From Lentzea terrae (GTDB lineage: Bacteria; Actinomycetota; Actinomycetes; Mycobacteriales; Pseudonocardiaceae), in assembly GCF_003265345.1 (NCBI RefSeq), contig NZ_QFWW01000036.1, forward strand, positions 1 through 64,000: a DNA stretch of 64,000 nt, in the 5' to 3' direction. The notes under the pieces were generated by a model. It was not told the DNA's origin, did no database searches, and saw only the letters and a program-made list of their open reading frames with translations. Position numbers and translations under genes: made by a program. Below are positions 1 through 11,600 of the stretch, piece by piece (within the stretch, counting starts at the first letter, position 1; every line of letters begins with the position of its first letter).

Positions 1-2393
1 GCACCTTCCTTCTGCGTGTACACCTTGTTGTCCGTGCCGCGGACCGCGAGCTGCACCTTGCCGTCGGAGAACACGACCGCACCCGGCACACCGGCACCGA
101 CAACACCCGGAGCGGTCCGCTTGGCCTGGAGAACACCGTTGACGAACCGCTTCACCGCGATCGCGTTCTGCGGGTCGCGGTAGGCGATCTCGAAGCCGTC
201 ACCAGCAGGCACGACCGTCATGTCACCCGTCATGGCGTAGTCACCGGTGTCGGTCGCCTGACGCCAGGACCGGAACGCGCCGTCCGCAGTGAACTGCGTG
301 GCGTACCACAGCTTGTTGCTGCCGTCGACGGCGAACGCGGTCAGCAGCTTGTCGTTGCCGCGCACCAGGATCGGGGCACTGAACAACGCTCCGTTCACGC
401 CGGCCGGTGCGTTCCACTTGGTGTCGCCCGGCGTCAGCTGGGTGTAGGCCCTGGCTTGTGCGTTGGTGCCGTAGCCCATCACGACGGTCTTCTTGTCGTC
501 CCGCTGCGCCAGAGAGGCGCGGCCGGTGAAGCCGGTGCTCGACAACCCTTGGAACGCCATGTTCTCGGTACCGGGAACCGTCTGGTAACCCCAGAACAAC
601 GTGCCCGCGTCATCGACGTAGCTGACCTCGAACTGCGTGCGCGTCGGGTTGTAGATCATCTGCGGACGCTCGTTCTGCGGCGCGGGGACGCTCGTCGGCG
701 GGGTCACGACCTCCGGCGACTTCACCTTGCAGGAGTCGACGTCGACCATCATCTCCTTGGTGCCGGGCCACCACGCGAGGTACTCCTTCCAGTTGCCCTC
801 GGAGCTCAGCGCCATGTCGTTCTTCACGTTGTCCCAGCGGTACCAGTACATGTCCGGCCCGCTGCGGCCGTAGATGATGTCCCCACCGGGAGACAGGATC
901 TGCTCGTAGCCGTTCCAGCCCCAGCCGATCTGCTGCCCGTACTGGATCCAGCGGCGGTTCTTCCAGTCGTAGTGGAAGCGGTAGAGCGTGCCGCCGCTCA
1001 CGTTCGGGTCGCGGGCGTACAGGACACCGTCACCCGCGGCGAGCACCTGGTCGTACTTGCCCCAGCCGTCGTCGATGATCTCCTTCGTCATCGTGCCGGC
1101 CTGCTCGTCGTAGACCGAGCGCTCCAGCCGACCGGTCGCCAACGCGGCGTAGATGTGGTTGTTGCTGTCGACGGTGACGCGGTTGTGGTACTGCGGCAGG
1201 TCCCAGCCGCCCCAGTTCGTGTCGATCCGCGTGCTGACGCCGTTGTTGTCCCAGCCGGTGCCGTTCCACCTCAGCCGGTGGAACTCGCCGTCGGGCTTGA
1301 TGAAGTACTTCCAGCCGTTGGCACCGGCCATGAAGCGGTAACCGTTCCAGCCGGCGGGGACGACGCTGTCCGCGTCGAAGCTCCGGATACCGGTCTCGGC
1401 CTCCGTGTGCGGACGCAGGTGCATCGTGTTGTCCGTGAAGGACGCCCAGATGTTGGCCGAGGGCTTGCATTCCACGTCGGTCGCGAGTGTGCCGGTCTTG
1501 CACGAGTCGATCGCGGGCGCGATCTGCTCGACGTTGGTCCAGCCGGCGACGCGTTCCTTCCAGTTGCCGTACACGTTGTTGGCGAAGTAGCCCTGCTCGG
1601 GGTGGCTCTGGTCGGGAACGTAGCGGTACCACCAGGTTTCCCCGTTGGGGAACTTGCCGTAGATGATGTCGCCGCCCGGCGAGGCGAGCTGCTGGTAGCC
1701 GCCCCAGCCCCAGCCGACCATCTTGTCCCGCTGCAGCCACGTGTCCGAGGCGACGTCGTAGTGGAACCGGTAGAGCGTGCCGCCCGACACGTTCGGGTCC
1801 CTGGCGTAGAGCACACCGGCACCGGCCGAGAAGAGCTGGTCGTACTTGTCCCACCCGGAGCCGATCACCTTGCGGGACAACACCTTGGTGGTCTCGTTGT
1901 ACCGGTACATCACAAGGTCGCCGCTCGACTCCGCGGCGAAGATGTTGTTGTCGGCGTCGACGGTCACCCGCCACTTGTACTGAGGCAGGTCCCAGCCGTT
2001 CCAACCGGTGGCGATCAGCTGGTGGTTCCCGTGGTCGTCCCAGTCCTCGGTCTGAGGGTTCCAGCGGTGCCTGCGCAGCTCACCGTTGTTGTGGATGGAC
2101 CAGACATAACCGTTGGGGCCCGCCATGAAGCGGATGTTCCAGCCCGAGGCGATGCTCTTGTCACCGGACCAGTCGTCGTAACCCCCGGCGGGTTCGTTGA
2201 GCTTGCGCAGGCGGAAGTCGTCGCTGTTGGCGATGCCGACGAAGACGTTCGCGGTCGCCGCGCACTGCGGAACCTCGACGGCGTTGGCGACGTTGCCGCC
2301 ACTTGAGACGATGGGCAGACCGACGATCCCCAGGATCGCGGCGAGCGAGATCTGCACCAACCGTCTCAACGGCCGGCGCGACCGGTTTCTCAT
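1..2393 (-). CDS. Secreted tachylectin-type beta-propeller protein (3' end outside window)
   Basis: At least 797 codons read leftward from ATG 2393 and run off the window edge without a stop. The start has an AAGGGA ribosome site about ten bases upstream and is followed by a basic, hydrophobic export signal (MRNRSRRPL, then LAAILGIVGLPIVSSGG). Two tandem tachylectin-2-like repeats follow, at about residues 46-300 and 311-550. Each holds the same blocks, such as NGWDLPQY/GGWDLPQY and YARDPNVSGGTLYRFHYD. After a proline-rich linker (SPEVVTPPTSVPAPQ) comes a third repetitive propeller-like domain. Tachylectin-2 folds bind N-acetylated sugars, so surface or environmental glycan binding is inferred. 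The gene diverges from the RHS toxin across 259 bases and could share its regulation. Domain identity is clear from motifs; the ligand is unknown. Confidence 0.85.
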   Translation of the reverse strand, partial: MRNRSRRPLRRLVQISLAAILGIVGLPIVSSGGNVANAVEVPQCAATANVFVGIANSDDFRLRKLNEPAGGYDDWSGDKSIASGWNIRFMAGPNGYVWSIHNNGELRRHRWNPQTEDWDDHGNHQLIATGWNGWDLPQYKWRVTVDADNNIFAAESSGDLVMYRYNETTKVLSRKVIGSGWDKYDQLFSAGAGVLYARDPNVSGGTLYRFHYDVASDTWLQRDKMVGWGWGGYQQLASPGGDIIYGKFPNGETWWYRYVPDQSHPEQGYFANNVYGNWKERVAGWTNVEQIAPAIDSCKTGTLATDVECKPSANIWASFTDNTMHLRPHTEAETGIRSFDADSVVPAGWNGYRFMAGANGWKYFIKPDGEFHRLRWNGTGWDNNGVSTRIDTNWGGWDLPQYHNRVTVDSNNHIYAALATGRLERSVYDEQAGTMTKEIIDDGWGKYDQVLAAGDGVLYARDPNVSGGTLYRFHYDWKNRRWIQYGQQIGWGWNGYEQILSPGGDIIYGRSGPDMYWYRWDNVKNDMALSSEGNWKEYLAWWPGTKEMMVDVDSCKVKSPEVVTPPTSVPAPQNERPQMIYNPTRTQFEVSYVDDAGTLFWGYQTVPGTENMAFQGLSSTGFTGRASLAQRDDKKTVVMGYGTNAQARAYTQLTPGDTKWNAPAGVNGALFSAPILVRGNDKLLTAFAVDGSNKLWYATQFTADGAFRSWRQATDTGDYAMTGDMTVVPAGDGFEIAYRDPQNAIAVKRFVNGVLQAKRTAPGVVGAGVPGAVVFSDGKVQLAVRGTDNKVYTQKEG

Positions 2394-2652
2394 AGCTGAG
2401 TCCCTTGCCCGGACACGCGAAAACACGCGTGCGTGGCACGCGTCCGGTAGTTGCTGTCATCCCCCATGGATGCCGACTTCGCAGGTTGTACCAGACGGAT
2501 GTCAGGTCTGGGAGAGCCAAGTGAGCGGGACGGCCAACTCCGATTTCGTTACGCAAAGTGATGAGACTTACAGGGGTTGTAAAAGCTTCTTTTACGGATT
2601 TATGCTGCCCGGCGCCTGCATCAACACGGCACTACCTGGGGGAAAGATCAAT

Positions 2653-5600
2653 ATGGTCGGCCGTCGCGCCGGGCGTTTCCGCACGCCCATGTTCTTGGTG
2701 CCGTTCCTGGGCCTGTTGCTCACGGTCACCTTGGTCGCCGGTGTCGCCGGCCCCGGGTTCCCGCTCTGGCCGTGGTCGTCAGGCGGTGGCACGCTCGCCG
2801 AGCAGCTCGAGAAGGCCCGCGCGCTGGCGTCCAAACAGGACTCCGGTAGCGCCGACGGCCTCAAGTCCGAAAGCGACAGTCGTGAGGGCAACCGGGGCAT
2901 GCCCGTCTCGGAGCAGTCCAAGTACGCCGTCCCGGACTACAAGAAGGCCACCGACGGTGTGCGCAACGCCGCGAAGGTCGTCGACCCCGCCGTCAAGCCG
3001 GCCGGCTTCAACGCCAAGACCAGCAAGGAGCTGGTCGACAAGCGCGGCACGCACGAGAGCACGTACCGCAACGCCGACGGCACGCTGACCACGCAGTTCA
3101 GCGACGCGCCGATCAACTACCAGCGTCCCGACGGCACCTGGGCGCAGATCGACCCGGCGCTGGTCGCCGAGAACGGGCAGTGGCGCAACAGATCCGACGG
3201 GGTCGACCTGCGCGTCGCGAACGCGGCCGGCGCGGCCGACCTCGTCAGGCTCAAGCTCGACGATGCCCACGAGTTCGCCTACGGCATGCGCGGTGCGCGC
3301 AACGTGGCCGGACAAATCGACGGCACAACCATCACGTACCCCGGCGTCGCGGACCACACCGATCTCAAGATCGAGTCCGTTGCGGGTGGCGCCAAGGAGA
3401 CGCTGGTCCTGCGCGACCGCGCCGCTGCCCGCACGTGGGACTTCCCCTTGCGTCTCAAGGGACTCAAGGCACGCGTCGTCGACGGTGCGGTGTCTCTGGT
3501 CGACAACGACGGCCGCGAGAAGCTGCGCATCCCGGCCGGTTACATGATCGACTCGTCCGTGCGGGGCGAGGACGCCGCGGCGGCCATCTCCCACGGCGTC
3601 CGTTACGAGATCGTCGACAACGGACAGACCCTGCGCATCTCGCTCGACTCGGCGTGGCTGGACGACCCCGCACGTGCGTACCCGGTGCTGGTCGACCCGA
3701 GCGTCTTCGAGGCCTCCGGCAAGCTCAGCAGCATGCAGGTCACCAGCAGCGGTGGCCGCATCACCAACCCCACCGAGCTGCTCATCGGCAACAACGGCGG
3801 TGTGCGCTACACCTCGCTGATCCAGTTCCCCGCGATCGCGAGCTCCCTGCGCAACCACAAGATCTTCGGTGCCCAGCTGCAGGTCGTGAACTTCGACTCG
3901 ACGACGTGCAAGCCGCAGCCGCTGACCGTCCACCGGGTCGCGGCGCCCTGGAGCACCAGCGGTGCCGACGGCCCCGCGATGAGTCCGGCGATCGCGGGCG
4001 CCTCCTTCTCGCACGGCTTCATGGCCGTCGGCCAGACCCGTTCTCCCTGCCCCGCGGCACCCGAGCTGATCGATCTCGGCATCGCCGGCGAGCAGATGGT
4101 GCAGGGCTGGGCCACCGGTGCCGCCGACTACGGCATCGCGCTGCGCGCCGGCACCTACGCGAACAACAGCGGTTTCAAGCGCTTCACCGGCAACTCGGCG
4201 AACCCGCCGAAGCTGTTCGTGACGCACAGCCCGTACAACGCGAAGTACCAGATCGACCAGCCGATCCCGGAGCCGCCGGTCACGAGCCAGCAGGGCGGCA
4301 AGGTCAAGGTCAAGGTCACCAACACCAGCGCCTACGACTGGCCGCAGGGCCAGTACGACCTGGCGTACAAGCTCTTCAAGGCCACCAACAACGAGTACCA
4401 GGGCGTCAAGGTCGCCGCACAGCTGCCCGCCGGCGGTATCCCCAGGGGCGGCGAGGCGACGATCGAGGCGAACATCGAGAAGCTGCCGATCGGCAGCTAC
4501 GTGCTCGACTTCACGATGCGCCGCGGTGACCTGACGTTCACCGACGAGCAGGTCGCGCCCGCGCGGATCACGTTGGAGGTCTTCAACATCCCGCCGGTCG
4601 TCACCGGTCAGTACCCGCTCGCCGGTGCCAGCGTCGAGACGCTGCAGCCCCAGCTGTGGGCGAAGGGCGAGGACCACGAGAACGACCCGCTGAAGTACAA
4701 GTTCCAGGTCTGCGAGCAGGACGACGCCGGCAACCCGGTCAACTGCTTCGACTCCGGCTGGCTCGACAACGTCTACTGGACCGTCCCCGCCGGGAAGCTG
4801 CGCTGGGACCGGATCTTCTACTGGCGCACGTTCCTGTACGACGGCACCTCGGAGAGCGAGGGCATCAAGTTCTCCGCGCTGATCACTTCGGTGCCGCAGC
4901 CCGAGGTGACCTCGCGGATGGGCAACGCGCCCTACACCGGCAACGGTCTCGGCTTCGACCCGATGGTCGGCAACTACACGACCGCGGCCATCGACGCGGC
5001 CGCGGGCACCGTCGGCCCCGAGCTGAACGTCGCCCGCACGTACAACAGCCTCGACCCGCGGGCGAAGCTCACCTTCGGCAGCGGCTGGTCCTCCCGCTAC
5101 GACATGCGGGTGCAGCCGGACGCCGACGGCTCTGGCAACGTCATCGTCACCTACCCGGACGGCCAGCAGGTCCGATTCGGCCAGAACCCCGACGGCAGCT
5201 ACACCCCGCCGCCCGGCCGCGCCGCGACGTTGACCGGCCTGCCGAACAACAACGGCTGGCAGCTGATCGACAAGGACCGCACGGTCTACACGTTCCGCTT
5301 CGACGGCCCCGTCGCGTCCATCAAGGACAGTGCCGGTCGTCTGGTGGACCTGCAGTACGACACAGCGGGCAAGCTGTGGAAGACGATCAGCCGCACCAGC
5401 AACCGCACGCTGACGTTCGCGTGGAAGGCCGACGGCAGCCACGTCGAGTACGTCCGCACCGAGCCGGTCGACGGCGCGACGCTCGAGTGGAAGTACGTCT
5501 ACGACGGCGACCGGCTGCTCGAGGTGTGCAACCCGGACGCGAAGTGCACGCGCTACGAGTACGAGAACGGCTCGCACTACCGCAGCGTCGTGCTCGACTC

Positions 5601-8600
5601 GCGGCCGGACTCCTACTGGCGCCTCGGTGAGGCGGGCGGCGACGACGCGGGCAGCCAGATCGGCGTCAAGCTGGGCAAGGACAAGGCCAAGTTCGTCAAC
5701 ATCGGCCCGAACTACGGCCGGCCGGGCGCGCTGGAGGGCAGCGACGACAAGGCCGTCGAGCTCAACGGCACGAGCTACGTCCAGCTGCCGGAGCAGAGCG
5801 TCAACAAGCACCGCGACCTCAGCGTCGAGCTGTGGTTCAAGACGACCTCGGCCGGTCCGCTGTTCAGCTACCAGGACAAGGTCGTCGACCAGACGCCCGG
5901 CGCGGGTGTGCCGGTGCTGTACGTCGACTCGGACGGCAAGCTGCGCGGCCAGTTCTGGAACGGGCGGATCGACCCGATCACCTCGACCGGCAGCGTCCGC
6001 GACGGCAACTGGCACCACGTCGTGCTGTCCGGATCGCTCGCCACCCAGTCGCTGTACCTCGACGGCGTCAAGATCGGCAGCCGCGAGGGCGTGATCGACC
6101 ACCCGCGTCTGGAGTACGCGTACGTCGGCACCGCGCACACGGTCGGCGCGTTCCCCGGGATCGCCGCGGGCAGGACCCACTTCTCCGGCCACGTCGACGA
6201 GCTCGCGTTCTACGCGCGCCCGCTCGGTGAGAACCAGGTGCGCACGCACTTCCTGGCGCAGAAGCCGGGCAACCAGATCACCACCGTGCGCCTGCCGAGC
6301 ATGAAGGTCACCGCGTCGGTCTCGTACGACCACGTGCACGACCGCATGAAGGAGTACGTCGACAGCGACGGTGGTCGCTGGCAGCTCGGCGTGCCGACGA
6401 TCGGCGGCGACGAGCGCAACATCATCCGCTCGGTGCGCGTCGTCGATCCGGGCGGCCGACCGCAGTACTTCGACTTCGACGGGCTCAAGGGCCGCATCCT
6501 GCGCCAGGTCACGCCGCTCGGCGCGGCGACCAGGCCGGAAGACGTGATCGGCCGCAACTGCACCACGAACCCCGACGGGAACATCACCTGCAACGGCCTC
6601 GTGGTGGCCCTCGGCGTCCGGCTGTTCGACTACGACGAGTCGGGCTTCCAGCAGACGATCACCGACGAGATCGGCAACAAGGCCACCCTGGTGCACGACG
6701 ACCGGGGCAACCTGACGAAGAAGATCAGCTGCCGCGAAGAGAACAACTGCCAGACGACCCACTACACCTACCAGGCTCCGACGGCGGACCCGACCGACCC
6801 GAAGACCGACAAGCTGATCGAGACGCGGGACGCTCGCTCGTCCGGCCCCGCCGACAACACGTACCTGACCAAGTCGGTGTACACGAGCTTCGGCGACCTG
6901 GCGGAAGAGACGAACCCCGACGGCGGTACGACGTTCCACACGTACACCGACGGCAACTCCCTCGCCTATGGCTCCACGACGGCGAAGGAGCCCGCGCGGC
7001 TGCTGAAGTCCACTTCGGACCCGCGCGGCGCGACGACGATCAACAGCTACTACGCCAACGGTGATCTCGCCGAGACGAAGTCGCCGTCCGGTCTGCGCAC
7101 GGTGTTCACCTACGACGTGCTGGGCCGCAAGAAGACCGCGACCGAGTACTCGACGGCGTTCCCCGCGGGCGCCACGACGACGTACAAGTACGACAAGCTG
7201 GGCCGCGTCGTCGAGTTGACCTACCCGGCGGTGAAGAACGCGGTCACCGGCGAGACCCGCACCGAGACGGCGAAGACGCAGTACGACGAGGACGGCAACA
7301 CCACCGTCGCCGAGCTCGTCGACTCCGCCGACCCCGGCAACCCGCGCCGTTCGACGTTCGAGTTCGACGACTACGGCCGGATGACCAAGACGATCGGGCC
7401 GGAGGGAAACGAGGCGTCGTTCGGCTACGACAACTTCGGCAACCGCACGTGGGCGGTCGACGCGAACGGCGTGAAGACCGTCTACACCTACACCGCGCGC
7501 AACAAGGTGTCGCAGGTGCGGCTGGTCGGCTGGCACGGCAAGGCGATCACGCCGGGCGCGTCGCGCGTCGAGCCGCTCGACCCCGACGAGCCGCTGCCGG
7601 ACCTGGTGCTGGAGTCGAACCAGTACGACCACACGGGCAAGCTGGTGCTCCAGCTCGACGCCATGGGCCGCCAGACCCACTACACGTACTACAACGACGG
7701 TCTGGTCAAGGAAATCAGGGCCAAGGCCGACAACCTGGTCACGACCCCGTTCGTCTCGATCCAGCAGAACACCTACGACGCCGCGGGCAACCTGACCCGT
7801 CAGGTCGGCCTGGGCGGCAAGGTCACCACGCACGAGTACGACGTGACGGGCCGGGTCAAGGCCTCCGTGCAGGAGCCGGACACCCTGCGCAGGCGCACCG
7901 ACTACAACTACGACCTGAGCGGCAACATCACGAAGGTCACCAAGAGCGGCGCGTTCTCCAACACGGGTCCGTTCGGTGCCTCGTTCACCGAGGTCGTCGA
8001 CTTCGAGTACGACACCTGGGGCAGGCAGACCAAGGAGACGCTGAACGGCCCGAACGGCCCGGTGTCCACCAAGCGGGTCTACGACGACCGCGACAAGGTC
8101 ACCTCGGTGATCGCGCCGCGCGGCAACGTCACCGGCGGCGTGCCCGCCGACCACACCACCGAGTACCGCTACGACGAGCGCGGCCGTGCCACGACCACGA
8201 TCTCGCCGCCGGTCACCACGGAGGAGTACGGCAAGGCGCCGTCGGTCACCCGGCCGACGACCGTCACCGGCTACAACGCCTTCGGTGACGTCACCGAGGT
8301 GCGCAACCCCGCCGGTGACGTCATGAAGATGGCCTACGACAAGGCGGGCCGCACCGTCCGCACCGAGTCGCCTGGCTACAAGGCGCCGGGCAGCACCGAG
8401 ACGAAGGTCGCCACGGTGGTCGCGGAGTACGACCCGATGGGTCGTGCCGTGAAGACCACCGACCCGTCCGGCGCGATCATCCGGATGTACTACGACCAGC
8501 GCGGGCGCCTGGTCGAGAAGCGCGACCCGAAGCCGGACGCACCCGGTGAGGCGGGCGGCAGCTGGTACTACACCTACACCAACAACGGCGACCTGCTGTC

Positions 8601-11600
8601 CACTGAGGACCCGACGGGTGGCGTCAAGCAGTCGACGTACGACCAGTTCTCGCGCCCGGTCACCCAGACCGTGCTGGAGACGACGCCGCAGCCCGCGGCG
8701 TACGAGACGAAGCTGGGCTACGACGCGCGGGGCAACCTGGAGACGGTCACCTCGCCCAAGAACGAGGTGACCAGGTTCGGCTACGACGTTCTGGGGCAGA
8801 AGACCAGCGTCACCGACCCCGCCGGCGTGGTCATGCAGCTCGGCTACGACAGCTTCGGCAACCAGGTGTACGTGAAGGACGGTCAGGGCCGTGCGCAGTA
8901 CCAGCGCATGGACCAGGCCGGCAACAAGATCGCGGACGTGTCGATCGCGCCCACCGGTGAGACGCTGCGCACCGCCCGGCACGGCTACGACATCGCCGGC
9001 AACCAGATCACCTCGTCCGACCCGCTGAACAAGGTCACCAAGTACACCTACGACGCGCTCGGCCAGCTGACCAAGCTGGAGGAGCCGGTGTCCGCGACCG
9101 AGACGATCACGACGTCGTTCGGTTACGACACCTCCGGTCGCCGCACGCGGGTGACCGACGGCCGTGGGAACAGCACGTTCTACACGTACAACTCGCTGGG
9201 CAAGCCGGAGTCGGTGATCGAGCCGTCCACCACGGCGCACCCGGCCGAGGCGGACCGCAAGTGGACCGCCTCGTACGACGGCAACGGCAGGCCGACGGTG
9301 CTCACCGCACCCGGCGGCGTGTCCCGCACCCGCACGTACGACGCACTCGGCAGGCTCACCAAGGAGACCGGCGCCGGCGCCTCGGTGTCCACTGTGGATC
9401 GTGAAGTGTCGTACGACGCGGTCGGCCGTACGAAGACGATCAGCGCTCCGGTTGGCGTGAACACCTACGGGTACAACAACCGGGGTCTGCTGACCTCGGC
9501 GAACGGCCCGTCCGGTGACGCCACGTTCGACTACGACGAGGCGGGCAGGCTCAAGTCGCGGACCGACGCGTCCGGCAACGCCCTGTTCAACTACGACAAG
9601 GGCAGGCTGTCCTCGGTGCAGGACGGCGTGACCGGTGGCCTCGTCGCGTACGGCTACAACACCGCAGGCCTGCTCGAGACGATGAACTACGGCGGTGGCC
9701 GGGTTCGCACGTTCAGCTACGACAACCTCGGCCGTGAGTCGTCGGACGTCATCAAGAACGCGGCTGCCGCGGTCGTTTCGTCGATCGGCTACGAGTACGA
9801 CCTCGTGGACCGGCTGACGAAGAAGACCACCGCCGGGACCGCGGGTGCGGGCGAGCAGACCTACACCTACGACGACCTCGGCCGCACGAAGACGTGGTCC
9901 TCTGGCGGGAACACGGTTTCGTACGCCTGGGACAAGTCCGGCAACCGGGTGCAGAACGGCACCAAGACCGCGGTCTACGACGAGCGGAACCGGGTGACGT
10001 CCGATGGCGACTACACCTACACGTACACCGCTCGCGGCACGCGTGCGTCGCGCACTTCCTCCGGCTTCGAGGAGAAGTTCGACTTCGACGCCTTCGACCG
10101 GCTGATCAAGGTCGGCAACGCCACCTACGCCTACGACGGCCTCGACCGCCCGACTTCGCGTGGCAGCAAGCAGTTCAAGTACGCCGGTCCGTCAATGGAC
10201 GCCGTCAGCGACACGGACTCGACGTACGGCCGCGGCGTGTTCGGCGAACTGCTGTCGCTGGGTTCGGGTGCCGACAAGCGTCTGCTGGTGTCGGACAAGC
10301 ACGGCGACGTGGTCGCCGGGCTGGACGCGACCACCGCGGACGTGCGCGACTCGGTTTCGTACGACCCGTGGGGCAAGCCGACGGCAACCTCGGGAACGAA
10401 GCGGAACGTCGGTTTCCAGGGCGACTGGACCGACCCCGACAGCGGTCACGTCAACATGGGCGCGCGCTGGTACGAGCCTTCGTCGGGTTCGTTCACGTCG
10501 CGTGACTCGGTGACCCAGGGCGGTCCAGGCTCGGCGGGCTTCAACCGCTACGTCTACGGGGTCGGCTCCCCGTTGAACGGCTTCGACCCCGACGGCCACG
10601 GCTGGTTCAGCGACGCGCTCTCGTGGGTCGGCGACAACATCTCGACGATCGGCCACACCGCACTGGACGTGGCCGGCCTGGTGCCAGGCCTGGGTGAGAT
10701 CGCGGACGGCATCAACGCCGTCTGGTACCTCGCCGAGGGCAACTACACGGACGCGGCCCTTTCCGCAGCGGGCATGATCCCGTTCGGCGGCTGGGGCGCA
10801 ACGGCCGCGAAGTGGGGCAACCGCGGCTACGACGCCATGCGCGGCGCCGACAACGTGCCCACCCCGCGCACGCCGGACGCACCGCACCCGCGGCGCCCCG
10901 ACGGTCCTGGTGCCGGTAAGGGCCCGGACGGCATGCCGTTGAAGAAGGGCGACGCCCCATCCGCGGGCAAGGGTCTGCCTGATCCACGCAAACTGGCAGC
11001 GGAAGCAGCAGCACGTAAGGCTGCCGCGGCCAGAGCCGCCTACCAGGCGGCGGTGAAACGCACCGCGGCCGCCAAGTCAGCGGTCGCCCGCGCGGTCAAG
11101 TCCAACCCGATCCCGACCCTCAAGGCGGCACTGAAGCCGCGCATCGCCAACGCCAAGAACATCATCTCGGCGATGCCGAACGCGCCGGCCCGCATCGTGC
11201 AGACCGCGGTGACGAACGTCCAGGACCTCAACAAGGTCTACGAGACGATCAAGACCGCCATGCTCGGTGTCGGCAAGGAGGTCGTGAAGGAGGCCGCGCA
11301 GGCCCAGGTGGCGGAAACCCTCGCCACGATGGGGGTGCCGTACGCCGAGGACATCCTCGATCTGGCCAGCGGTGGCAAGAAGAGGAAGCGCCCTGGAGAC
11401 AAGGGCAAGGAGGCCAAGCAGGACGCCTCCGGCGGCGCCTCGTGCCCGATCCGGCCGCCGGTGACCGCCGACAGCAACAGCTTCGCCGCGTCCACCCCGG
11501 TCCTGATGGCCGACGGCTCGCGCAAGACGATTGCTTCGGTGCAGATCGGCGACTCGGTGGTGGCCACGGACCCGACCACCAAGCAGACGACCACCAAGAC

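Noticed and set aside
456..2306. Long plus-strand frame opposite the tachylectin gene
   Set aside because: It is rich in Val, Arg and Asp without any motif, while the minus strand gives repeated propeller motifs, a signal peptide and a good ribosome site.
2779..9240. A 2153-codon open frame on the minus strand opposite the RHS gene
   Set aside because: It is an antisense shadow of the YD-repeat codons: composition is Arg/Val/Asp-rich, there are no domain motifs, and the plus-strand frame is a clear RHS protein.
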